Of a stretch of 7,623 nt of DNA, positions 1 through 6,016 are shown piece after piece (positions within the stretch are counted from its first letter, which is position 1; each line of letters starts with the position of its first letter). A program made the position numbers and the translations under genes. The notes beneath the pieces are model-generated. The model was not told where the DNA came from. It saw nothing but the letters and a program-made list of their open reading frames with translations, and made no database searches. Origin of the DNA: an uncultured Peptococcaceae bacterium (lineage in GTDB: Bacteria > Bacillota > Peptococcia > Peptococcales > Peptococcaceae); the NCBI GenBank assembly GCA_937922955.1, contig CALAKO010000017.1, positions 1 through 7,623 on the forward strand, written 5' to 3'.

Positions 1-171
1 GTATTCAGGAATGTCACGCAGCATGTTTTTGAGACGGCCATAGCCATAATTTCGGCTGGAGATGTGGTTGTCAGCCAATAGCTGCGCAATGTCATTGATG
101 GGATGAGTCCCGTAATTGACTTTCTTACAGAGGAAGCGGTAGAGCTCCTCTTTTTGTTCGGTAGATATCAT
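1..171 (-). CDS. OST-HTH/LOTUS-like domain protein, N-terminal 57 residues (runs off window)
   Basis: The first 57 codons of a gene that continues past the left edge. The visible protein is a helical segment ending in DNHISSRNYGYGRLKNMLRD, followed by IPEY. This closely resembles the OST-HTH/LOTUS winged-helix pattern, in which a conserved (D/N)YGYxxLxxLL precedes a 'lpd/ipe' turn. LOTUS domains are known RNA-binding modules, including G-quadruplex RNA, and bacterial members are poorly characterised. The start is the ATG at 171-169. It overlaps the mnmA stop as ATGA and has an AGGA Shine-Dalgarno complement at 179-182 with 7-nt spacing. Translational coupling to mnmA is therefore likely. The domain assignment comes from motif reading alone. 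Whatever follows the domain is unseen, so the protein's overall role is unknown. An unrelated winged-helix DNA-binding domain is the main alternative. Confidence 0.72.
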   Translation of the reverse strand, partial: MISTEQKEELYRFLCKKVNYGTHPINDIAQLLADNHISSRNYGYGRLKNMLRDIPEY

Positions 172-1232
172 AAAATGTTCCTTTCAGATGTGGGCATCGC
201 TTGTTGAATAATGCCGCCGCCAAGAACGTGGTCTCCGTCGTATAATACCACACTTTGCCCGGGGGTGATGGCTCGGACCGGTGTATCAAAATGAACGATG
301 AGCCGATCCCCGGCAAGCTGCCAGGAACCTGGTGTGCCACGGTCGCGGGAACGGATTTTGATTTGTCCCTGGCCGGAGGATGCGGCGTTGCTCAAAAGGT
401 TGACTTGATGAGCGACGAGCCCGCTGTGGAATAAGTCCTCGTTCTTTCCGACGCAGACAGTGTTGGCGCTGCAATCAGTGGCAGTGACGTAGGCCGGATA
501 ACCGAGCGCTAATCCCAGTCCGCGCCGTTGGCCAATGGTGTAGCGCCAGGCGCCGTTATGACTGCCTAAAATTTGGCCTTCGTTGTTGATGAAGTGTCCG
601 GCTCCAGGTAGGCGATCCGGACAAAAATCCTGTAGAAATGCTGCGTAGTCGTCATCGGGAATAAAGCAGATTTCCTGGGATTCTTTTTTGCTGGCTGTTA
701 AGAGTCCGCATTTCGCGGCTATTTCTCTCGTTTCTTCCTTATGATAATCGCCAAGCGGGCAGAGGATGTGTGGAAGAATGTCTTTGGAAATGCCCCAAAG
801 AAAATAGGACTGGTCCTTGATGGGATCTACAGCACGTGTCAGCTGAGGACCGCTGACATCATGGAGTACGCGGACATAGTGGCCAGTGGCCAGCGTGTCG
901 CAGCCCAGGCGCTGCGCTTCCTGCCAAAGCAGGCCGAATTTGATCGTGGCATTGCAGCGAACACAGGGATTAGGGGTTTGGCTGTTTAGATAGGCTTCAG
1001 CAAATGGCTGCATGACTTCTTTTGAAAAGGCTTCGCGGGCATCGAGAATGTGGAATTCAATGCCGAAGTGATCGGCTACTGCACGAGCGTCATCGGCCGC
1101 TTGATGATCGCGGCTGCTTTTTGGGGTTAGAAGCATGTGAACGCCCACCACTTCGTGGCCGGCTTTTTGAAGAAGATGCACGGTGACAGAGCTGTCAACG
1201 CCACCACTGAGGCCAAGGGCAACTTTACTCAT
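168..1232 (-). CDS. mnmA: tRNA-specific 2-thiouridylase MnmA
   Basis: A 354-residue cytoplasmic enzyme that installs sulfur at C2 of the wobble uridine (U34) of Lys, Glu and Gln tRNAs, using ATP to adenylate the base and a protein-bound persulfide as donor. The N-terminal PP-loop ATP pyrophosphatase motif SGGVDSS is at residues 9-15. NPCVRCN at 88-94 carries the catalytic Cys93. TGHYVR (116-121) and KDQSYFLWG (139-147) are family signatures. ICFIP holds the second catalytic Cys189. The tRNA-binding and beta-barrel domains follow, with RYTIGQRRGLG at 230-240. The length is normal for the family (about 350-370). The ATG at 1232 has AGGA seven nt upstream (complement 1240-1243). The gene overlaps the end of rarA by 8 nt and the next gene by 4 nt. 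Oddity: NPC replaces the NPD of E. coli MnmA, and a short Ser-Ser loop (residues 39-40) stands where many relatives have a longer loop with a Cys pair. Confidence 0.96.
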   Translation of the reverse strand: MSKVALGLSGGVDSSVTVHLLQKAGHEVVGVHMLLTPKSSRDHQAADDARAVADHFGIEFHILDAREAFSKEVMQPFAEAYLNSQTPNPCVRCNATIKFGLLWQEAQRLGCDTLATGHYVRVLHDVSGPQLTRAVDPIKDQSYFLWGISKDILPHILCPLGDYHKEETREIAAKCGLLTASKKESQEICFIPDDDYAAFLQDFCPDRLPGAGHFINNEGQILGSHNGAWRYTIGQRRGLGLALGYPAYVTATDCSANTVCVGKNEDLFHSGLVAHQVNLLSNAASSGQGQIKIRSRDRGTPGSWQLAGDRLIVHFDTPVRAITPGQSVVLYDGDHVLGGGIIQQAMPTSERNIL

Positions 1233-2538
1233 GAGGAAATCCTTTCTTGCGGACGGTAACGGTATCGTCTTCGAAATAATACTGCGTACCGACCATGGTA
1301 TCTGGCAGATACTGTTGTTCTACCTGATGCATTGGGAAATTATGTGGATATTTGTAACCAACGCCGTAGCCGAGATCTTTCGATCCGGCGTAGTGGCTGT
1401 CACGCAGATGCTTCGGAACAGCGCCGTTTTTGCCATGGCGAACGTCTTCGAGAGCGCGCTCAATGCCCATGTAAGCGCAGTTGCTCTTTGGCGCCGTTGC
1501 CATATATACAACGGCCTGGCCAAGAATGATGCGTCCTTCAGGCATGCCGACAAACTGCAGCGCATTGGCGGCACTTTGTGCAATTACTAGCGCTTGTGGG
1601 TCAGCCATGCCAATGTCTTCGCAGGAAAGAATGACAATGCGGCGAGCGATAAAGAGCGGGTCCTCGCCAGCATCCAGCATACGCGCTAGATAATAAAGAG
1701 CGGCATCGGGATCGCTGCCGCGCATGCTTTTAATAAATGCAGAAATAATATCATAATGTTCGTCGCCGGTGCCATCGTAACTAATAGCTGGCCGCTGGAT
1801 GGATTCTTCGGCGACTGCGAGATCCACGTGAATGGTCCCATTTTCATCCGCTGGGCTGGAGAGTACGGACAGCTCAAGAGCGTTTAAGGCCATTCGTGCA
1901 TCGCCTTGAGAAAAATTAGCGAAATGCGCCAAGGCATCGTCCGAGATATCAACATGGTAGGTGCCGAGGCCGCGTTCACGGTCGGTCAATGCACGGCGCA
2001 GTAAAGTAATAATATCTGTTTTGCTTAACGGCTGCAACTGAAAAATCAATGAACGCGATAATAATGCGCGATTAATACTAAAATAAGGATTTTGCGTGGT
2101 TGCGCCAATGAGAATAATGGTACCGTTTTCTACCGATGGCAGCAAACCGTCCTGCTGTGCTTTGTTGAAACGATGCACTTCATCAATAAATAGAATGGTT
2201 TGGCGGCCGTAAAGTTGTTGTTCTTCCTCAGCTTTCTTGATCAACTTGCGCAGCTCTGGCAACCCTTCTGTAACCGCGTTCAAACGTGCAAATGGGCGTT
2301 TGGTGACCTTCGCAATGACAGAAGCTAAGGTAGTTTTTCCGCAGCCGGCACTGCCCCAAAGAATTATGGAGGAGAGTCGGTTGGTTTCAATGGCGCGTCG
2401 CAGCAGTTTGCCTTTTCCGATCAGCACCTCCTGGCCCACAATTTCATCCAGATTTTGTGGACGCATACGGTCTGCCAGCGGTGCGTGTGAATGGGCCGCT
2501 GAACTGGCGGCGGAGAATAAATTCATTTGCTCAGACAT
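1225..2538 (-). CDS. rarA: replication-associated recombination protein A (RarA/MgsA), AAA+ ATPase
   Basis: A 437-residue AAA+ ATPase of the RarA/MgsA/WRNIP1 family, related to clamp-loader subunits. It acts at stalled or gapped replication forks with SSB and the replisome. The N-terminal family signature LADRMRPQNLDEIVGQE is at 21-37. Walker A is GSAGCGKTT (62-70), with Ser-Ala where most members have Pro-Pro. Walker B is ILFIDEVH (115-122). Sensor 1 is GATTQNP (145-151), SRS with a candidate Arg finger is at 161-163, and sensor 2 GDARMALN is at 212-219. The C-terminal tetramerisation half contains YDIISAFIKSMRGSDPDAALYYL (262-284) and EDIGMADPQAL (307-317). Length is normal. The ATG at 2538 has a GGGAAG ribosome site nine nt upstream (complement 2548-2553). 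It lies 33 nt behind galU and overlaps mnmA by 8 nt. The extreme N-terminus QMNLF (4-8) resembles a beta-clamp binding pentapeptide. Confidence 0.96.
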   Translation of the reverse strand: MSEQMNLFSAASSAAHSHAPLADRMRPQNLDEIVGQEVLIGKGKLLRRAIETNRLSSIILWGSAGCGKTTLASVIAKVTKRPFARLNAVTEGLPELRKLIKKAEEEQQLYGRQTILFIDEVHRFNKAQQDGLLPSVENGTIILIGATTQNPYFSINRALLSRSLIFQLQPLSKTDIITLLRRALTDRERGLGTYHVDISDDALAHFANFSQGDARMALNALELSVLSSPADENGTIHVDLAVAEESIQRPAISYDGTGDEHYDIISAFIKSMRGSDPDAALYYLARMLDAGEDPLFIARRIVILSCEDIGMADPQALVIAQSAANALQFVGMPEGRIILGQAVVYMATAPKSNCAYMGIERALEDVRHGKNGAVPKHLRDSHYAGSKDLGYGVGYKYPHNFPMHQVEQQYLPDTMVGTQYYFEDDTVTVRKKGFPHE

Positions 2539-2571
2539 GAAAAAACACTTCCCTGTGAAATAAACGCTGCA

Positions 2572-3450
2572 TTAATCAAGATCAGCAACAAGTTTCTTCA
2601 AATACGCTGTGAGTGCAGGGCCGATGTCCTGGCGTTTAAGTCCAAACTCGATGTTGGCTTCAATAAAGCCAAGTTGGTCGCCAACGTCGTAGCGGCGGCC
2701 GCTGAACACGCAGGCGTTCATGGTTTCTTGTTTGGCCAGGGTGTTGAGAGCATCAGTGAGTTGGATTTCATTGCCTTTGCCAGGGGCGGTGTTGTCGAGG
2801 ACATCAAAGAGTGCCGGTGTGATAATGTAGCGACCGAGAATGGCGAGGTTGCTTGGCGCTTCTTCGGCGGATGGTTTTTCTACCAGGCTGGCGATTGAAC
2901 AACGTCCATTGTTTGGCGCTTCCGCTGGGGCAACAATGCCGTATTTGTGAATGGCTTCGTTGGCTACGGGCTGAACACCGATGACAGAGGTACCGGTGCT
3001 TTCGTATACGTTGATGAGTTGAGCCAAAGCTGGCGGTTCGGCGGCAACGACATCGTCACCCAACAGGACAGCGATGGCTTCGCTGTTTGCAAAATCTCGT
3101 GCCAGTGAGACGGCGTGTCCAAGTCCACGTGCTTCTTCTTGGACGACATAACTGAGCTTGACGATGTTTGGAATGTTGGCGATGCGTTCTTGCAGGGCGT
3201 CTTTTCCATGCTCGTGCAGAAAGGCATCAAGCTCAGGCGCTGGCGAAAAGTGATCGTGAATAGCCTGCTTTTTATCACTGACAATAAGCAACACTTCTTC
3301 GATGCCGCTGGCAGCGGCTTCTTCTAAAATGATTTGTAAGGTTGGAACGTCGACGATTGGCAGCAGTTCTTTAGGCACAGCTTTGGTAACAGGTAAAAAA
3401 CGGGTGCCAAGTCCTGCAGCAGGGATGACGGCTTTTCTAATTTTGTTCAT
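2572..3450 (-). CDS. galU: UTP--glucose-1-phosphate uridylyltransferase
   Basis: A 292-residue nucleotidyltransferase that makes UDP-glucose and pyrophosphate from UTP and glucose-1-phosphate, feeding cell-envelope glycan and galactose metabolism. The Rossmann-like nucleotide-binding start KAVIPAAGLGTRFLP is at 6-20, PKELLPIVDVP at 26-36, the metal-site region VLLGDDV at 128-134, VEKP at 190-193 with the sugar-phosphate-binding Lys192, EIQLTDA at 228-234, and RRYDVGDQLGF at 252-262. The layout matches B. subtilis GtaB closely. The reading frame is open 50 codons further upstream. I choose the ATG at 3450 because GGAGGG sits 5 nt before it (complement 3456-3461), the family starts here, and the promoter lies just upstream. 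It is the first gene of the minus-strand operon. Oddity: Val35 occupies the position that is Lys in the usual VDKP motif. Confidence 0.95.
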   Translation of the reverse strand: MNKIRKAVIPAAGLGTRFLPVTKAVPKELLPIVDVPTLQIILEEAAASGIEEVLLIVSDKKQAIHDHFSPAPELDAFLHEHGKDALQERIANIPNIVKLSYVVQEEARGLGHAVSLARDFANSEAIAVLLGDDVVAAEPPALAQLINVYESTGTSVIGVQPVANEAIHKYGIVAPAEAPNNGRCSIASLVEKPSAEEAPSNLAILGRYIITPALFDVLDNTAPGKGNEIQLTDALNTLAKQETMNACVFSGRRYDVGDQLGFIEANIEFGLKRQDIGPALTAYLKKLVADLD

Positions 3451-3484
3451 GATTGCCCTCCGGTGAAATCGTAATAATGATGCT

Positions 3485-3514
3485 ATTATATCACTTGGTT
3501 TTTGCCGGTGTAAA
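3485..3514 (-). promoter_or_regulatory. predicted sigma-A promoter of the galU-rarA-mnmA operon
   Basis: On the minus strand, a perfect -10 TATAAT (complement 3485-3490) is preceded by TGA, making an extended -10 element. A -35 TTTACA (complement 3509-3514) lies 18 nt upstream and matches five of six consensus bases. Transcription would begin near 3478, giving a leader of about 28 nt with the GGAGGG ribosome site. It is the only strong promoter seen for the four minus-strand genes. Confidence 0.75.
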
Positions 3515-3527
3515 GCTATCTGTACGC

Positions 3528-3556
3528 TTGCTGCCTGTGGAATGGCATGGTAGAAT
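3528..3556 (+). promoter_or_regulatory. predicted sigma-A promoter of the CLC transporter gene
   Basis: The -10 TAGAAT (3551-3556) is preceded by TGG, an extended -10. A weak -35 TTGCTG (3528-3533) is spaced by 17 nt. It is divergent from the galU promoter, with the two -35 boxes only 13 nt apart, so a regulator binding between them could affect both directions. Predicted transcription start is near 3563, about 20 nt before the chosen ATG. Confidence 0.55.
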
Positions 3557-3583
3557 GAAAAGAGTTTGAGCGGAGGTGATGGC

Positions 3584-4918
3584 ATGATGCGTCTCAGCAA
3601 CTGGCGGCGAAATGTCGTGCGCCGTTTTCGTGCATGGCGGAGACAATCAACACGAACGGAAAATGCGCTGGAGTCCTTTCATTGGCGGGCATTGGCAGAC
3701 TGGCTGCGAAACTTCTTTTTTTATGGTGTCTTATCGGTGCTTGTTGGTGTTTGTGTAGGGGCTGTGACAGCTGTGTTTGGACACGGCTTGTTGTTTTTGA
3801 ATGAATGGCGCGGGGAACATCTATTTTGGGTAGTGCCTTTTTTGGGCCTTGCTGGGCTTGTGATTATGTCCGTCAACATGCGTTGGGGCGGACGTGCGCA
3901 ACGTGGCATGGGTTTGGTTTTCGATGTTGGTCACGGACGGGAAACGTCGATACCGTTACGGATGGTTCCAATGACCATTTTTTCGACCTGGATGACACAT
4001 CTTTTTGGCGGCAGTGCTGGTCGCGAAGGGGTGGCGGTACAGATTGGCGCAACGTTGTCGATGCAGATTGCACGCATTGCGCCTGCCGATCTGCATCGGC
4101 AGATCATTCTTGCAAGCGGCATGGCGGCTGGTTTTGCAGGACTTTTTGGAACACCGATTGCGGCCACGTTTTTTGCGTTGGAGGTATTGGTGGTTGGCTC
4201 TATTTATTACGAAGCCCTTGCGCCTGCATTGATCGCTGCATACAGCGCTTCATTCACAGCGAGGATGCTGGGGCTTTCTGCGATGGCAATGCCTATTGGT
4301 TGGGTACCGGAGTTGAACAGCCGATTAATTGGCGTGTCTCTTTTGGCAGGCATTGTTTTCGGTGTAGTCGGGTGGACATTCTCGTGGCTGCTGAATCATT
4401 TGCGTATTTATTTTGCCATTCTGATTGATGATCCGCGTTTGAGAATATTCATCATTGGCTGTCTTCTGGCTGTTGTGTTTATGTTGGCTTGGGATGGCCG
4501 TTATTCAGGGCTTAGCGATGAGCTGTTTAACAATGCTTTTGTTGGCGGCGATATTCATTGGTACGACTGGTTGTTGAAAATGACGCTGACAGCGGTGACG
4601 TTGGCTGCAGGTTTTCAGGGCGGGGAATTGACGCCGCTGTTTGTCATCGGCGCAACATTAGGCTCTTTCCTTGCGCTAATGTTTGGCCTGCCGGTGGCGC
4701 TGTTTGCAGCTATGGGAAGCGTGGCGGTATTTGGCGCTGCCACAAAAACAATGTTTGCGCCCCTGTTTATCGGTGTTGAGGTATTTGGGGCACAAGGCAT
4801 GCCGTATTTTGTGCTGGTGGCGATTGTGGCGTTTTTAGTCAGCGGACACTATGGCATCTATACGAAGCAGAAGTTTTTGCGGGAAGAATCGAGAATGGAT
4901 GATCGTTTGTTGAAATAA
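3584..4918 (+). CDS. CLC-family anion transporter, probable fluoride/proton antiporter (CLC-F/EriC-F type)
   Basis: A 444-residue membrane protein of the CLC family with about ten hydrophobic segments between residues 43 and 421. CLC landmarks: GSAGREGVAVQIGATL (143-158) with gating Glu148; AAGFAGLFGTPIAATFFALEV (181-201); and GGELTPLFVIGATLG (346-360) at the second half-site. The chloride-type GSGIP motif is replaced by GMGLV (108-112), putting Met109 where E. coli ClcA has the anion-coordinating Ser107. GGELTP replaces GGxFxP. GHYGIYTKQ (421-429) fits the CLC-F C-terminal signature. These features match the fluoride/proton antiporters, which expel fluoride. Start choice: GGAGG (3572-3576) is 7 nt before ATG 3584, with ATG 3587 also possible; a TTG at 3566 is in frame but poorly placed. 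The first 24 residues carry nine arginines, an unusual basic cytoplasmic tail. Family membership is clear; the fluoride specificity is inferred from motifs. Confidence 0.88.
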   Translation: MMRLSNWRRNVVRRFRAWRRQSTRTENALESFHWRALADWLRNFFFYGVLSVLVGVCVGAVTAVFGHGLLFLNEWRGEHLFWVVPFLGLAGLVIMSVNMRWGGRAQRGMGLVFDVGHGRETSIPLRMVPMTIFSTWMTHLFGGSAGREGVAVQIGATLSMQIARIAPADLHRQIILASGMAAGFAGLFGTPIAATFFALEVLVVGSIYYEALAPALIAAYSASFTARMLGLSAMAMPIGWVPELNSRLIGVSLLAGIVFGVVGWTFSWLLNHLRIYFAILIDDPRLRIFIIGCLLAVVFMLAWDGRYSGLSDELFNNAFVGGDIHWYDWLLKMTLTAVTLAAGFQGGELTPLFVIGATLGSFLALMFGLPVALFAAMGSVAVFGAATKTMFAPLFIGVEVFGAQGMPYFVLVAIVAFLVSGHYGIYTKQKFLREESRMDDRLLK

Positions 4919-4921
4919 TCC

Positions 4922-4953
4922 TAGGCAACAGAGAGAAAATTTGCTACTATAAC
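4922..4953 (+). promoter_or_regulatory. possible promoter for ppaC
   Basis: Three nt past the CLC stop codon, TAGGCA (4922-4927) stands 17 nt before TACTAT (4945-4950), which carries an upstream TGC (extended -10). An overlapping TATAAC (4948-4953) is an alternative -10. Either would give a leader of about 65 nt before ppaC. Because no terminator separates the CLC gene from ppaC, read-through from the CLC promoter is equally possible. Confidence 0.4.
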
Positions 4954-4971
4954 TATTGGTACGAAACCATC

Positions 4972-4988
4972 AAGCGATTTTGTCGCTT
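4972..4988 (+). promoter_or_regulatory. small hairpin in the ppaC leader
   Basis: AAGCGA, loop TTTTG, TCGCTT forms a perfect 6-bp stem. CGAAA (4962-4966) could alternatively pair with TTTCG (4987-4991) to enclose it. No T-run follows, so it is not a standard terminator. It lies about 25 nt upstream of the ppaC ribosome site and could be a leader stability element or have no function. Confidence 0.35.
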
Positions 4989-5024
4989 TCGATAAATTGA
5001 TTAGAGGAAAGAGGAAGATCAAAC

Positions 5025-5963
5025 ATGAGTAAAGTTCTTGTATTTGGGCACGCTAATCCGGATACGGATTCCATTGCCAGTGCTATTAGCTATGCGTATT
5101 TACTGAATCAGACCGGTCACGAAGCAACCGCTTATGCTTTAGGTGCACCAGCTGAAGAAACCCAGTTTGCGTTGGAATATTTTGGTGTCGCTGCTCCACA
5201 AGTCATTGAAAAGGCTGCAGATGTGGCTGATGCAGATACTGTTTTGGCCTTGGTTGACCACAACGAAGCGCAGCAGTCCTTAGCAGACCGTGGTGATTAT
5301 CGCATTTGGAGCGTAGTGGATCACCATCGCATTGCAAACTTTGAAACTGCGGAACCACTCAATTACCGTGGTGAAGCGGTTGGCTGCACCAGCACCATTC
5401 TCTATAAGATGTATAATGAACAGGGCGTGGAAATTCCTAAAGAAATGGCTGGCCTGATGCTTTCTGCTGTCATCAGCGATACGTTGTTGATGAAATCTCC
5501 AACTTGTACCTCTGAAGATGAAGCGGCCATCATCGCTTTGGCTGCATTGGCTGGTGTAGACTACAACAGCTATGGCCTGGATCTTTTGAAAGCGGGTACC
5601 AACCTTAGCGCAAAAACATGCGACGAATTGCTGAATTTGGATGCAAAAAGCTTCCCAATGGGCAGCTCTACCGTTCGCATTGCACAGGTGAACACCGTTG
5701 ATGTCAACGATGTGCTCGCACGCAAAGCTGAACTGGAAGAACTCATGCAGAAAACCGGCGAAGCGGAAGGCTATGACCTCTTTGTACTGCTCATCACCAA
5801 CATTCTTGATAGCAATTCCACTGCACTTGTTACTGGTGCAGAAACAGCCAAGGTGGAAAGTGCCTTCGGTGTTGCAGTGGCTGATGGTTTAGCAGAACTG
5901 GCAGGCGTGGTATCAAGAAAGAAACAGGTTGTGCCACCACTCACCAAAGCTTTTGAAGGTTAA
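5025..5963 (+). CDS. ppaC: manganese-dependent inorganic pyrophosphatase (family II, DHH superfamily)
   Basis: A 312-residue cytoplasmic enzyme that hydrolyses pyrophosphate to phosphate, pulling biosynthetic reactions such as the GalU reaction forward. All expected active-site residues are visible, at a constant +3 offset from B. subtilis PpaC after the first motif. They are GHANPDTDS with His9, Asp13 and Asp15; VDHN with Asp78; the DHH motif VVDHH with His100; SD with Asp152; Lys208; and the C-terminal SRKKQVVPP with Arg298 and Lys299. There is no CBS/DRTGG regulatory insert, so this is the short constitutive form (about 310 residues). The start ATG follows GAGGAAG at 5011-5017. It lies 106 nt downstream of the CLC gene and is closed by a strong terminator. 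Pyrophosphatases of this class are fluoride-sensitive in the magnesium-bound state, which fits the neighbour. Confidence 0.97.
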   Translation: MSKVLVFGHANPDTDSIASAISYAYLLNQTGHEATAYALGAPAEETQFALEYFGVAAPQVIEKAADVADADTVLALVDHNEAQQSLADRGDYRIWSVVDHHRIANFETAEPLNYRGEAVGCTSTILYKMYNEQGVEIPKEMAGLMLSAVISDTLLMKSPTCTSEDEAAIIALAALAGVDYNSYGLDLLKAGTNLSAKTCDELLNLDAKSFPMGSSTVRIAQVNTVDVNDVLARKAELEELMQKTGEAEGYDLFVLLITNILDSNSTALVTGAETAKVESAFGVAVADGLAELAGVVSRKKQVVPPLTKAFEG

Positions 5964-5970
5964 TGAACGA

Positions 5971-5999
5971 AGAAGAGACTGCTTGGCAGTCTCTTTTTT
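5971..5999 (+). terminator. intrinsic terminator after ppaC
   Basis: A perfect 9-bp stem, AGAGACTGC (5974-5982) with GCAGTCTCT (5986-5994), is closed by a 3-nt TTG loop and followed by a six-T run (5994-5999). Pairing can extend into the upstream AGA. It sits 8 nt after the ppaC stop and only 17 nt before the fumarase alpha start codon. Confidence 0.9.
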
Positions 6000-6016
6000 C
6001 AAAAGGAGTTTTTTAG

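Noticed and set aside
741..989. Plus-strand 82-codon open frame opposite mnmA
   Set aside because: Antisense shadow of a conserved gene, with no recognisable domain. The other open frames opposite rarA, galU, the CLC gene and the fumarase genes were dismissed for the same reason.
3460..3510. CCGGTG repeated at 3460-3465 and 3505-3510 between the divergent promoters
   Set aside because: Only six bases, overlapping the galU ribosome site and -35 region. Not enough to call an operator.
3566..3583. TTG at 3566 as the CLC start (six extra residues)
   Set aside because: The GGAGG at 3572-3576 would lie inside the coding sequence and is ideally spaced for ATG 3584. The TTG has no good site upstream and is only a few nt from the predicted transcription start.
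3451..3600. 50-residue N-terminal extension of galU
   Set aside because: It crosses the galU promoter and ribosome site and has no family similarity. The family's N-terminus matches the ATG at 3450.
3571..3620. GGAGGTGATGGCAT resembling the 5' part of the fluoride (crcB) riboswitch
   Set aside because: Only the GGxGATGGC portion matches. The UUCxCC partner and the distal CUGAUGxCxCCUA element are absent, and the match is simply the ribosome site plus the ATG codons.
4972..4991. Hairpin between the CLC gene and ppaC as a terminator
   Set aside because: A 6-bp stem with no following T-run; kept only as a possible leader structure.
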